A DNA stretch of 64,000 nt from Macrotrachela quadricornifera (lineage: Eukaryota; Rotifera; Eurotatoria; Philodinida; Philodinidae): NCBI GenBank assembly GCA_022393335.1, contig JAJEKB010020807.1, positions 224,873 to 288,872 on the forward strand, in the 5' to 3' direction. Below the pieces are notes generated by a model. It was not told the DNA's origin, did no database searches, and was given only the letters and a program-made list of their open reading frames with translations. Of this stretch, positions 35,253 to 45,309 are shown one piece after another (within the stretch, counting starts at the first letter, position 1; each line of letters opens with the position of its first letter). The position numbers were made by a program, and so were the translations under genes.

Positions 35253-36188
35253 ATGAGTGTCTACATTCCGCCAAATTGGCCACAAATTAAATTTGGACTC
35301 TTTATGTTGGGTGAAGTGACGTCCGTTCCCTGTTATGTATTCGTTCTGTTTCATCTTTTAAAGACAAAGGTGGCACGAAAAGCTCTTCACAATCACAGCA
35401 TCGTCATCGTACTCCTTTATAATTTTGCTATTCTCACATTGGATCTGCCGATGAAAATGAATTATATGAGACAAGGGTTCGTAGCACCAATAATTCCTTT
35501 TTATTGTCGTCTTGCTCAGTTTGTGGATTATGGAATTTGGTACGGCGCTACTTTTGTAATGGTTTGGATATCGCTCGAGCGACATATTCTTATCTTTTGT
35601 TCAAATCGAGTCACTACTGTACGTGCCCGTTTGTTATTTCACTACATCCCATTGGCATTTTTTTCTTTCTATGGACCTATATTCTATTTTTATTTACTCT
35701 TCATTTATCCTTGCGAGCAAATGTATGTCACCACAGAGCCGTTATGTGGTAGAGTCTGTTTTTCCAAATCATTACGTTCTAACTGGTTTCGTATATATAT
35801 ATCACTTGTTCATAACATCAGTCCAATCATCCTCATTATGATGTTCGATGCTGTTCTCCTTCTTCGTGTTATCGTGCAAAAACGTCGTCTACAACAGGCC
35901 TATCGATGGCGACAACATCGAAAAATGATCATCCAATTGGCTTTCATCTCTGTTGTTTATTTGAGCTGTGATCTCCCCTGGACTATAACGTATCTCGGGC
36001 AAACATTAGGTTTCGTCGATTTTGGTACCGATATCTCAGAATATATCTTCGGACTGACAAACGTTCCACCGGTACTTTTGTCTTATGCAATTATTATAAC
36101 ACTGCCTGGACTAAAGCAGAAACTTCGTGCATTGATCATCTGTAAAAAGAACCGACGAATCATTATTCCGATCAATAAGGCCGCCTGA
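35253..36188 (+). CDS. Class A (rhodopsin-like) G-protein-coupled receptor, divergent, 311 aa
   Basis: The first ATG is at 35,253. The open frame runs 16 codons further upstream to a possible acceptor (TTTTCCAACAG), so a short upstream exon cannot be excluded. Seven hydrophobic segments can be followed across the protein. TM3 begins near Cys85, which can pair with extracellular-loop-2 Cys165, and ends in ERH (109-111) in place of DRY. The TM6 motif is CDLPW instead of CWxP, and TM7 lacks NPxxY (LTNVPPVLLSYAIII). A basic intracellular loop 3 (QKRRLQQAYRWRQHRK) and a basic C-terminal tail follow the expected inside-positive pattern. Ligand and coupling cannot be inferred; peptide-receptor-like families of this type are expanded in bdelloids (established for the group; membership here is inferred). 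AATAAA at 36,371-36,376 is a likely polyadenylation signal. Single-exon and intact. Confidence 0.8.
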   Translation: MSVYIPPNWPQIKFGLFMLGEVTSVPCYVFVLFHLLKTKVARKALHNHSIVIVLLYNFAILTLDLPMKMNYMRQGFVAPIIPFYCRLAQFVDYGIWYGATFVMVWISLERHILIFCSNRVTTVRARLLFHYIPLAFFSFYGPIFYFYLLFIYPCEQMYVTTEPLCGRVCFSKSLRSNWFRIYISLVHNISPIILIMMFDAVLLLRVIVQKRRLQQAYRWRQHRKMIIQLAFISVVYLSCDLPWTITYLGQTLGFVDFGTDISEYIFGLTNVPPVLLSYAIIITLPGLKQKLRALIICKKNRRIIIPINKAA

Positions 36189-36370
36189 ACATTTTCTTAT
36201 TCAACTGAAATCTTTAGTCAATTGTCATACTTCTCTATGATTCTTGAACTATTTCCTTTGTTGTATTAGTATTGTTCGTCGATCATTTGTCAATTTATTT
36301 TTATGTAACGCTGTTGTCATTTAGCCTTTCAACTTGATGTTCTTTTTCTGTGACAACCTTCAAATTCACA

Positions 36371-36376
36371 AATAAA
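36371..36376 (+). terminator. Polyadenylation signal of the GPCR gene
   Basis: AATAAA about 185 bp downstream of the stop codon, in an AT-rich 3' flank. Confidence 0.45.
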
Positions 36377-36669
36377 TCATCATAAACATATTCGAAGCAT
36401 CCCGAAGAAGAGTTGTTCTTTTGATGTACTACGTGCGATGTCACTTGCTTGATAAGAAAGTTGGATTCCTATTCCTTGCAGATAGCACCTTAGAGTTAGG
36501 CTTCTCCTGGATGAGAGGCGACAACAACGAAACACTCTTTACATAACTTATGAAATCTTGAACGGCATACAAAACACAGTATTTCAAATTCGAGGACTAA
36601 GTAAACACTAAGCATTTTTTTATATATCTAATTCGTCATTATGTGGATTCCAGAATTTGATTTGTGTAC

Positions 36670-37305
36670 TTAATCCTTCGACGATGTTGTAGGGTCCAAG
36701 TGGACCCACTTGCCAATTTTATATGTAATACAACATGATCATTTGATGTTTCTGATCAATTATATTCTCTAATCTCCAGTCTTGAGCAGCTGTACAATAT
36801 GCATATGAGAAATCATATATAGGTCTAGGCAGGAGAAAATACAGACATGGGTCCAGTTGGATCCCAGAACATCTACGGTGTTATAGACTGTAATAAAAAA
36901 CCAGATTTTTATTGCTTTTAATTACAGAAAAGAAAGATAAGACTAAAGATACACAAAGAAAAGTCTAGTATCCTTACGGAGAATTATATTCATGTGCATG
37001 CCAATGTATATCTAACGTTTTATGAAGCTGAAGTTGTTAAATGCATCATTTTTGAACCTATATTTGAATAGTGTTATAAAAACTCTTTCAGGTAAGTTTT
37101 TTGCCATATTGTTTGTATTCACATGGCCTTCATGAAAACTGGCGCGAAGGCGATCATATGCAGAATATGTAAAGACATCTAGCACATCAATGAATCACTT
37201 AAATAAAACATAGGTATTGGTTTTCTCAAATTTTCTATATATGGGTCCACGTGGACCCTAATACATCGATGAAGTTATAAGATGAGAACATTGTCGAAGG
37301 GTTAA
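36670..37305. mobile_element. piggyBac-type MITE with TTAA target duplication
   Basis: TTAA occurs at 36,670-36,673 and 37,302-37,305. The ends are inverted: TCCTTCGACGATGTT against AACATTGTCGAAGGG read from the right. Each end carries a palindrome of the form GGGTCCA-NN-TGGACCC (36,692 region and 37,243 region). A third, diverged copy of the palindrome lies inside at about 36,850. There is no transposase. The element is about 628 bp, non-autonomous, and similar in architecture to the termini at 113 and 258. Confidence 0.8.
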
Positions 37306-38136
37306 AGTCTGCTTTGATGAGATTTTAATATTCAGAGGACTGATAAATGAATGATAGATTGGATAAATTACGATATCTTTGCATAACAAATTAAACTACA
37401 CAAGAGGCAAAGTATTACATTCACTAGAACATCGCAATTCTCAAATACGACAGATGTAGTGATTTGGTCTACAGAATGTCAGAAAACTGAATTCTATGTG
37501 CTCATTTGAAATATGAAGACTTATCGTTCAGAAAACCGATGCTACATAAGGGAGCGTTTTAGCCGTTCATATTTTCCTCCAAACGCTTCATCACTCGTCA
37601 TGTACGATCTTCAACAGTGGATCGGCTTTTCTACAGTATCAGGGTCTATTGATGACGAGAAATAGGTGATAAAGAATACATGGACAAACTTTCGTCGTCA
37701 TAGAAAATTTATTGTGATTACACATAATCACAATTGTAACTTTGAACTGTTTGCAGCACCTGTGCACAATGACATGACTGTCATAAGAAACCACTCAGTA
37801 ACACTATAAAACGTGTTTGTATCTGAGATGATTTTCTTCTATATATCAGCAGACTCGCTGAGCTTATTATTGATCTTCGACTAACCAGAGTTCAACATGG
37901 ATCGATTTTTCGTGACCTCACCCAACTCGAATACTGCCGACAACTGGGAAAATGTTTTTCCTCCGATCATCTTTTAGTCTAGAACATCTAAAAACGTAAA
38001 GGATACAAGCGTAGATCGAAAAGTTATTTCAGCACTTAGCAACCAAAGCAAAAAGCTTGTCAAGCTCGATTTATTCAAAATTAACCAAAGAAAAAGTTCA
38101 GTTAGGTTGTTTCTTTGTTCTTATTAGCAGTCTAGA
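37306..38136. other. Intergenic, no gene recognised
   Basis: Only short frames. A 27-codon frame starting at an ATG near 37,898 (MDRFFVTSP...) has no support. Confidence 0.4.
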
Positions 38137-39729
38137 TTAACGAATCCATACTCGAATACAATCATCATTAACGGCGTCTGCTGCGACGATACACTTGGAT
38201 GATAAGTCATTTTGTAACCACTTGACGCTTTCAGATGTCATTTTCGTAATGTTTGTTTTACATCGAACATATAATGCTCGAAGATTGATCATTGTATCGA
38301 CAAAGTGAGATATTCATGTCTCATTTTCGACATCAATTTCAAGTATTTCACATTTGTCTGCCTAATGACGAACAACTCAATAGAGTACATTGTTAATTAT
38401 CGCACCATTGATGTGCAACGTCTCGTAAAATCAACCGACGCACCGATGAACTTCTGAGATTCATAACTAGTTCTTCACAGAATACAGAAGGTGACATACA
38501 TGTACCGAAACCTATCGAATAGAGGCGAGGAGCTAGATCGAATAACTTTTGTAATTGAGTTTGATATTGTAGATTATTATTAAATATTGATATTTCGAGC
38601 AAAACTAAATGATTCAAGTTTGGAATGATAGACCAAAAGTGATTATTGAGAAGAGAGCCCGTTAATAGAAAACAAACCTTGTTAAAACGAATATTAATCA
38701 AACCCAAGTCTTTCTTTTTCAAAGGACGATGTACTGTCAAATTATGTATATGATTATATGATTGATAACAATCGTTATCATCAATACAAGTGGATTTTGA
38801 TTGAATAGAACGATGAAATTCCAAATAATCAAATGTGTATGGCAAAATGTAGAGATAAACATCGTTTTTGTTTGATTTCCAATCACATTGAATAAACCAT
38901 CGATGTTCATCAATCCAAAATCGATTTTGAAATAATTCGATTAATTGATCAACTTCTTCTTATATATCTCGATGTTCATCAAGTGTGAGACTCATTTTGA
39001 ATTCCAGTACTTTCCGTTTGGGTAAATGTTGAACGATCATTTCTTTTAATTGATGTCCATTAATGCAAAGGCCAGACGTACGAAATGTTAGATGATATAA
39101 ATTTGGCATTTTTTGCACAAAGTTCCCCACCATGTTTTCTTCCTATGCATTAAATATTGCATTTAACATGTTTAATGATGAGACAATGGGTAGTTCAACT
39201 AGATCGTCCGAATTGAGTTTTACTGATAGAATAGTGAGATATTTGAGGCGAGGTGTATGCTCGAAAAACAAAGCCATTTTATCAAGACAATATGAACCAC
39301 GTTTAATAATGAGATCTTCAAGAGATAATCAAATGACTGTTGGTACGAGCAAATCCTCCATGCATAAGTAGCATTTGGTAAGTTTAGGAAGACTCCTAAT
39401 ACTGTTCACGAAGGAAAGAATATTTTCTTTGCCATGAAAATATGGTTTATCTTCAAACGTCACATTGAGATCAGTTAAATCCAAAGATAAGTGACATAAT
39501 TCCGACAGAATTAATTTTTGAACTGATTTAGAAGATCCACAGTGTAATGTAAGCGATCGTAAATAAGTAAATTGGTCAAAAGATATATTATGAGACAGAC
39601 AAAAAAGCAATTGATGTTGAGTGGCACCATCATCCGACAGATATAATGCAGAGATTGGATCAGAAATTGATGATAAATATTCTCGACAAATTATATCAGA
39701 ATCATCTTTAGAGTAGATGCCTAATTCGA
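38137..39729 (-). pseudogene. F-box/leucine-rich-type protein pseudogene, N-terminus missing
   Basis: A minus-strand reading frame of about 1.3 kb (39,729 to 38,393) stays in one frame but is broken by three internal stops: TGA at 39,331-39,329, TAG at 39,145-39,143 and TAA at 38,962-38,960, then a further TAA at 38,395. Past a frameshift near 38,330 the typical C-terminus can still be read down to 38,137 (MINLRALYVRC ... CIRVWIR). The repeated pattern of hydrophobic LxxLxL segments (FTYLRSLTLHC, PRLKYLTIL, PNLYHLTF, IPNLNHLVLLEIS) is that of the large bdelloid family with an N-terminal F-box and degenerate leucine-rich segments, which probably act in ubiquitin-ligase substrate recognition. 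The F-box itself was not found upstream, so the copy is also 5'-truncated. Confidence 0.7.
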
Positions 39730-39739
39730 CTTATAATAT

Positions 39740-40560
39740 AAATGTTACTTACAAAACATGCCTAGGCATAGTCATAGAAATATAGGAATTTAGAAATAGA
39801 TATTCCTTTAGTTATGTCTCATAGATAGACATGGTCATGTTAGTTTAGGATTTAGGAATAGATTTTGTTTTATAATTTGGTGTGTAGGCAGTTGGTAAAA
39901 TCTGCTTAAAAATGTGATATAAAACTGGCATTAAAAACATTTTTATTCATAATTCAAAACATGAATTAAACTTTATTTGAAGCTTTGAATAGTTGGCAAC
40001 CATCATCATCAGGGAATGACTGGCGAAGGAAAGCTTCTTTCCCACTACATAATTAATAAAATTAGATATGAAAGAAAAAGATAGCACAATTACAGCTGAA
40101 CAGAACAAAGTATTAATGGATGGTTCATTTCTGTGTGATTGTGGTCTCTTCTTTATCTGTGATATTCTAATTGTTCAACTATACAACAAAGTAGAAGTAA
40201 ACAGGCAATTCACACCTCACTTTCTTTTATAAAAAAGATTGCGTTATAAATATATATATCAAGTAATTAATAATAATATTCAGTATTAGATGCAATTAAT
40301 GAAACATAATATTAATATTTATTTAAGATAATATATTATTCTTATGTTTAACAAAAATAAAAATGTTATTTAAATATATGAACTCTTTAGTTGTTCAAGA
40401 AAGAAAAAAAATTATTCATATATGAAGTAAAACGAAAAAGACTATATTCATAATATCAAACAAACAAATGTATGCTTTTTTACAAATAACAAAAAGAAAA
40501 TCTATTTTTAGTATTTATTTATTATAATGGATTCCATTTCACGTTAATAAAAATAAAAAT
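39740..40560. other. AT-rich intergenic DNA
   Basis: No gene, and no F-box coding sequence for the pseudogene, could be found here. The AT content rises steadily towards the satellite-like array that follows. Confidence 0.45.
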
Positions 40561-40599
40561 AATATAAAAACTACGTAAATATGTTAAATTGGGTGATAT

Positions 40600-41080
40600 G
40601 GCTATTAAATTCAAAAATTAAATTATAACCAAATTCATAAATGGAACAAATCCTTCGAACTTTATATATCACATAAATAATATAAATTCAACTATTTACC
40701 ATCACGCAAAGTGATAAATTTAATTCATAAATGGTATAAAGCATTAATATAGTAGTAGAACAGAAATTATTATATCATATTATCTCAACTTATATTATAA
40801 TGTTTTACTCTACATTATAAACGATGGAATACAAATAATATAGATTATATTCAAACATATATGACAAAACATTAACACGAATTCATAATATTATATTATA
40901 TCATAGTATCTCATTTTACAACATAATATTCTACTCTATATTATATATGATAATATACAAAAAAAATACATATTATATTCATAGTTATATGACAAAACGT
41001 TAATACAGTGTTTTAATAGATTTTATTATATTATATCATCTTATCTCATATTATAATATTTTACTATATCTTATTTCCAA
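40600..41080. repeat. AT-rich satellite-like tandem repeat, period about 126-135 bp
   Basis: The landmark TATATCATxxTATCTCA recurs at 40,771, 40,897 and 41,032, each followed by ATTATAAT(A/G)TTxTACTxTA and TATATGACAAAACxTTAA. About two and a half clear units are present, with a more diverged leader before them. Confidence 0.7.
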
Positions 41081-41091
41081 TGTAAGACAAA

Positions 41092-41505
41092 CAAGTAACG
41101 CTCGTCTCTATGACTCGCTTAACCCTTGACTGAATTCTATTTAACATTATCTCTTACTGGTCGCTAGATTCTGCTCAGTTAACTATGCTGGATACATGTA
41201 CACGTATATACGGATTGCTAGTGACGACTGTTCTATAAGATCCAGTCTTGAAACTTTTTGTTACGGCTTTCGTATGACAATGTAAAGCACAGTTCGTAGT
41301 TGATCATCGTTACTCCTGCTTCGCTTCACTCTTAACTTCTTGGCTTTTTATATGATGTCAGCATAGACCAATGTAACACCTCATTTTCTTGCTCAAGAAA
41401 TCGTTTACAGGTAATATAAAAACTAAAGCAAATTTGAGAAAATGGTGACTAGTCATTCGTCGGCGCCCCTACGCGTCATCATTCACGAGTAGCCGCGTCC
41501 ATGTT
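41092..41505. repeat. Dispersed repeat with GC-rich palindrome, copy 2
   Basis: The head ACAAGTAACGCTCGTC, then TGACTCGCTTAACCCTTGACTGAAT, matches 29,432 onward. The tail contains ACTAAAGCAAA and the fourth GC-rich palindrome (41,442-41,501; GTCGGCGCCCCTACGCG), whose inner stem is decayed. Confidence 0.6.
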
Positions 41506-41509
41506 GAAG

Positions 41510-42240
41510 TCTATTTTCACATGAGTTCACTGTCTTATGTTCAAAACCACACTCATTCACGTTCCACTAACTCAAAAGAATTACAGAATCTGAAACGGAA
41601 AAAGTCTCTATAGGAAATTTAAAGAAAAACAAGTAAAGGCACAAAAATCTATAAATAAGTGGACCATGACTAAGTTTACGAAGCATCGCTGCGAAATCTT
41701 ATTTTTTTTTTTTTCAAATAACGAATATTTTAGATGTATGAGTTCCTCAAAATCTGATTCAAAGAGGAATAAAATCACAAAATATTGATCGCCTTAAAGC
41801 TTAGATTCTCAAAATCTGATTGGATGAAAGATAGATTTTGGGAAGCATTTCATTGACTGAAATTTTAAACAGATAGAGTCTGAATGGTCAAAAGTTCAAT
41901 GTAAAAAGTTTGCCACTGGCTGAGTTCACAGACTCAATAATCTGATTGAACGAAAGCCGTAAATTGTATTATGTTTTCATGCATAGCTAACTGTCATGGG
42001 GTGAATTATGTTCACCCGATGATATCATCATCTGATTACACTACCCTATTACGTCATCATTCTCATATCCTGAATATTTCATCGCCTTTTTGTGTAGTAT
42101 ATATAGCTGATGATTTCGCCATAAAGATCATTCCACTACTTCTTGCATTCATTCTCTTTCGATCATCAGAGTTAGCCACCTGATAGGAATATTTCTTTTC
42201 ATACTAACAAAACAAATCGATTCAGAAGCGCAAGCGAACG
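41510..42240. other. Intergenic upstream of the DUF5648-type gene
   Basis: No gene is recognised. A 70-codon plus-strand frame at 41,971-42,183 lies just upstream of the DUF5648-type start and has no support of its own; this stretch presumably holds the promoter of that gene. Confidence 0.35.
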
Positions 42241-42244
42241 AACG

Positions 42245-42695
42245 ATGTTGACAATAAAATTTCTTTTTATATTCATCTTCTGCAGTAGTTCAGTTCTAAG
42301 TAAGTTACGAGCCTTACTTATAATTTCGGTTAATTAAACTATTTCAGGTAATCTTGTACCGTTTCATCGCTATGCAAAGAGTATCTATGATCATTTCTAT
42401 ACCACAAATGTCAATGAAATTGAAGCTACTACAGTTGGCTCTATTGGTCGTTACGGTTACACCTAGGAGGGTGTTTGCTTGTAAAGTTTACGACGCGCCT
42501 GATCCTGAATCACTTGTCACCACTCCTTTATATCGGTATCTTAATAGTGGTGGTAATGACTTCTATACAACTTCGTGGAATGAAATTGGTACGATAACAT
42601 CTGATGTACTGGGTAAATTTGGTTATAAGTATGAGGACATTACTGGATATGTAGTTGTAGATAATCCTCAGTCATCAGCACCCACTACTTGTTAA
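42245..42695 (+). pseudogene. Secreted DUF5648-type repeat protein, disrupted
   Basis: Exon 1 (42,245-42,299) encodes a signal peptide, MLTIKFLFIFIFCSSSVL. After a 48-bp intron, exon 2 (from 42,348) begins with a first repeat, VPFHRYAKSIYDHFYTTN, and ends with a second, PLYRYLNSGGNDFYTTSW ... FGYKYEDITGYVV. The motif pair (P-x-x-RY ... D-x-FYTT ... GY-x-YE) is the hallmark of DUF5648 repeats, found in secreted bacterial and rotifer proteins of unknown function. The two repeats are in different frames: a TAG at 42,464-42,466 interrupts the first repeat exactly where the family has Tyr, and a one-base shift near 42,478 puts the second repeat in another frame. It is therefore probably a pseudogene, unless the assembly carries errors here. 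AATAAA follows at about 42,779. Confidence 0.6.
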
Positions 42696-42799
42696 ATGAA
42701 TTGTCATTCATTGTTTAATACGAACTTGTTGCTGTCTATAACACAAATATTGTATTCAAGAATAATGTTTGACTTCACAAATAAATTTATCTTTATAAG

Positions 42800-45300
42800 A
42801 TGTTTTTTTTAGTGTATAATTTTTGTTTGTTGCATATGGTAGTGAATGCATCGAACTTCAAAATATCAAGATGATCCACAAAATAATTACACGACTTTCA
42901 TCAAGTTAATTTAAAAGTCATTTGTTTTTCGTCAATCTCAACTTGTCATGGACAGACTAACAGACAATGAGAGCAATGGTTTACATCGAAAAGACGAATT
43001 TCGGAGCACAAGATATCTTACGTTCTCTTGGTCATATTTTTTTATTTTAAGAGATCCATTCCATAAGGCTGACAAATTTATAGTTGAGCGACACTTTAGA
43101 TAAGATACTTGAAAACGAAAGAAAAACCGCAGTTGAAAGGGTGGTCATTTCCATCGAAGCCCAAACGGTGATAGCAATCAATATTGTTTATCATTATATT
43201 TTTCCGTTTTATGACATATCGTAAACGGTTATCTTAACGGCTGTTATTTTTGAATTGTTTGCGATCATGTAAAGGCCGTTTTATATGACATAAGAAGTCA
43301 GCAAAAAGTTTACTTTATATAACAATTAATAATGAAAATTGGAAAAAAAAATGTTGAAGAAAAAAAGAACATATATTCTTTATCCACTGAGTGTTTGCTC
43401 TCTTTCTCTTATCTCTACTAGATGGCTTATTCTTTGATGGTAAATATATTTCTCATTCTTTTTTAACAAAAGAATATTATTTTCATTAGTAAAGTTAACG
43501 AACCCATTCATTTATTTTTCCGAAATGTAAGATCAATGAAAACAATTATAACAAGAAAGAGTCTTCAAATTCTATATGCAACAAAAATATCATCATTGTC
43601 CACTTTGATCATTGCCATGACTCGGACAATAGTAAGTAATAAGTTAACTGCAAAAAATTGACTAAGAGCGTGTATGTCATATTCATCTACATCATTGAGT
43701 AATATCAGATACTTCTCTTGAAAGATAAATAATTGGCCATGGTAGTTTCGTCCATTGAGTGTACTTTCGCAGAAAACAACAGCAATGAGTCACCAAACAA
43801 GCACAATATTTTTGAGATCAAGGAAAACTCAAAAAAAAACAATCACCTTCAAAGAATAGAAAAATGAGAAACATCAATGGCTAACGGATGATTCGTTACA
43901 TCAAATTGGTCGCATAAATAAATATAAGAATCGTCTTGAAGTAAACGGTGTTCATCTCTAAGGCGGTATAAGTATTCAACTAGAATACTATATGTCAGAA
44001 GAACGTTTCGTTGAATGCTGTTCTGTTTTGATCTTATAGTTGTTCAACCATGTGTACTTAGATTGTCTTGTCAAATCGGACACTACAGGCTGTTGGTGAA
44101 ATATCTGCTTGTTGAATTATTTGATTACATGTCGACTTATCAGACAAGACACCATAATCTGCAGATAAAATGAACAATTACTTCAAAATACCTTTTAATG
44201 TACCCATAGAAAATGAAGAAGAAAATGAATACAATAAATACTCTCTTCAGCTACATGTAATTTGACATAGAAGTAGTTCGGTTGAAGGATCTTCAAAATG
44301 GTTGGCTTTAAAACAATTTGTACAACAAAGATGATTTCGTAGACTTTAAATATGCTTCTCTCCTAAACCGACTTGAAAATATTTTCCATTGATTGATTTG
44401 TAAGATGAAATTTGTCAATTGTAAGTCTTAAAGTGATCAATAAACTGACTGAGATTCATGTAAGATAAATATGCAAGTTCGTTATAGAGCTGATAGTGTA
44501 GAGTTTTTTGGTTGTACTATCGCCGTTTCTATCTCTATTCCATTTAAATTAATTTAAAAAAATGATCGATGAGATCGTAGTGTAATAGGACATACAAATA
44601 TTGTATCTGAATAATAGCCAAGCGTTAAAGACGCATAAAAGTTGTGCAATTTCGAAGCCTTTTTGCGTTCTTTTCAACAAAACCTTTGTATGAAAAAAAA
44701 AATCATGGTTACTCCGAAACAATAAGAATCAGTTTCATGTCGCACTATTGATACACGCCACAAATGTCAGGAGAAAAATTGCGTGTTCTCTTTTTTCTCT
44801 AGTGATTTTGGCGTCCATAAACAACAGAATGCAAAAGTGAGTTTGAATGACTACTATATTTTCCGCCGTAGTGTATCTACAAGGTGCTAGGACTTCCCCC
44901 ACATTGACGAAATATTGCAATGTCTTCTAATACAAGAGAAACAAATGGTATTGTAACAATGGTAAGTCACCAAAATTGTTAGTGAATGGTTTTTTCCTGT
45001 TCTTTGATTACTCATTGTTCTTCGTCATCTGTGAAACTCTCCAAAACATGCAATCACTGTGTATGTTTGCTTTCTCTTTTCACGTTTTTTCCCTCGTCCT
45101 ACCATCGAATGAACTGAAACAAAATACTTTCTCGTATTTTCGAAATTACACGCCTTTGAGTAACGGTGAATTAATAAAGCGAATATTGTGAGTCATCCAT
45201 TGGAAAAAACAGCAGATGAAAATGTTATTTAAACTGATTTTTGGTTACTGTCTTACTGAATACGACTTTTTCAGATTCTTATACGGTATATCGAACTATT
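42800..45300. other. Intergenic, no gene recognised
   Basis: AT-rich. Only short frames are present, for example 31 codons from 44,170 (MNNYFKIPFNVPIENEEE...) ending near a GTAATT that could be a donor, and 71 codons at 44,976. None has homology I recognise. Confidence 0.4.
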
Positions 45301-45309
45301 CAAACAACA

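Noticed and set aside
39132..39371. Plus-strand 79-codon open frame
   Set aside because: It is the antisense shadow of the F-box-type pseudogene, whose minus-strand frame explains the sequence.
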